This document shows positions 63,742 to 64,000 of a stretch of 64,000 nt of DNA, one piece after another. The notes below the pieces were generated by a model, which was given only the letters and a program-made list of their open reading frames with translations, did no database searches and had not been told where the DNA came from. A program made the translations under genes and the position numbers. Origin of the DNA: Gracilariopsis chorda (lineage: Eukaryota; Rhodophyta; Florideophyceae; Gracilariales; Gracilariaceae); contig NBIV01000130.1 of the NCBI GenBank assembly GCA_003194525.1, positions 153,723 to 217,722 of the forward strand, in the 5' to 3' direction. Every line of letters starts with the position of its first letter. The first letter of the stretch is position 1.

Positions 63742-64000
63742 ACAAAGAAATTCTTCATCGTAGTTTACCCACCACATGTCGCGAAGCAGACGTTTCGATC
63801 TGCATGCCCACTTTACTCGCTTCGGTGATATCGCAGAATGTCAGGTCATGTACGACCATCAGACTGATAACTGGAGGGGTTTGGCTTTGTCACGTTTACA
63901 TCCGAACTAACATTCCACAAAGTGGTGGATGTAGACCACGAAATCATGCATAAACACGTCAACGTAAAGCGTGCGGAGCCGAAACAAGCGCTTGACGCAA
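63742..64000 (+). pseudogene. RRM protein remnant (copy 2, cut by the window edge)
   Basis: TKKFFIVVYPPHVAKQTFRS, then FTRFGDIAECQVMYDH. The RNP1 segment is shifted by a one-base loss (GGAGGGGTTTGG against GGAGGGGGTTTGG in copy 1, near 63877). Runs to AEPKQALDA at the edge. Confidence 0.85.

Larger units (their letters stand above)
61049..64000. repeat. Composite duplicated segment, copy 2
   Basis: Matches 38932-41884 to the end of the window and runs off it. The flank left of 61049 (GGGAGGGATTTAAT) differs from the gypsy RNase H flank of copy 1, so the shared left end at GAAAATAGCG is a real boundary of the mobile or duplicated unit. Confidence 0.95.

Noticed and set aside
1-64000. CRISPR arrays, bacterial operons, ribosome binding sites, rRNA or tRNA genes
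   Set aside because: None seen. Gene types, LTR elements, Helitron and Harbinger point to nuclear eukaryotic DNA, and no tRNA cloverleaf or rRNA core sequence was recognised.

Overview
The window looks like nuclear DNA of a eukaryote whose intergenic space has been overrun by transposable elements. Only one large gene is intact, a Ty1/copia gag-pol. Everything else recognisable is a broken transposon or a broken copy of a cellular gene. The cellular remnants include a DUF3326 protein (a family of cyanobacteria and photosynthetic eukaryotes), the C-terminus of a valyl-tRNA synthetase of the type found in bacteria and organelles, and a Hint domain. That mixture fits an alga, perhaps a red alga. 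This is inference, not something the sequence proves.

Layout. 1-0.7 kb: reverse-strand copia gag fragment running off the left edge. 1.6-2.1 kb: G-rich minisatellite. 2.1-5 kb: nothing recognised. 5.2-9.2 kb: decayed DIRS-like retrotransposon (gag-like region, reverse transcriptase, RNase H, tyrosine recombinase). 8.65-17.5 kb: two tandem 4.4-kb copies of a segment running from the middle of the recombinase to the start of a Ty3/gypsy gag. 17.1-21.8 kb: the rest of that gypsy element, broken off at the start of its integrase. 21.8-30.4 kb: a rearranged Helitron. Its Rep half reads leftwards and its PIF1-helicase half reads rightwards. Between them lie an inverted repeat and several copies of a hairpin-rich repeat. 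30.8-35.5 kb: fragments of a methyltransferase, a PIF/Harbinger transposase, a CUE-like domain and a Hint domain.

36.0-38.9 kb: a second gypsy element, cut inside RNase H by a composite segment. That segment, 38.9-42.0 kb, carries pieces of an MTR4-type RNA helicase and an RRM protein; it occurs again at 61.0-64.0 kb and runs off the right edge. 42.0-46.7 kb: the intact copia element, with 290/291-bp LTRs, a 5-bp target duplication, primer site and polypurine tract. 47.9-49.3 kb: unidentified reverse-strand pseudogene. 49.8-51.35 kb: phosphoglucomutase-2 pseudogene. 51.8-52.5 kb: ValRS pseudogene, converging on it. 53.7-57.5 kb: two proline-rich, repeat-containing reverse-strand gene remnants of unknown function. 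58.0-58.6 kb: gypsy integrase fragment. 58.9-59.9 kb: DUF3326 pseudogene.

The cellular remnants do not form a pathway. The history visible here is nested insertion, segmental duplication and decay, with the copia element as the most recent arrival.
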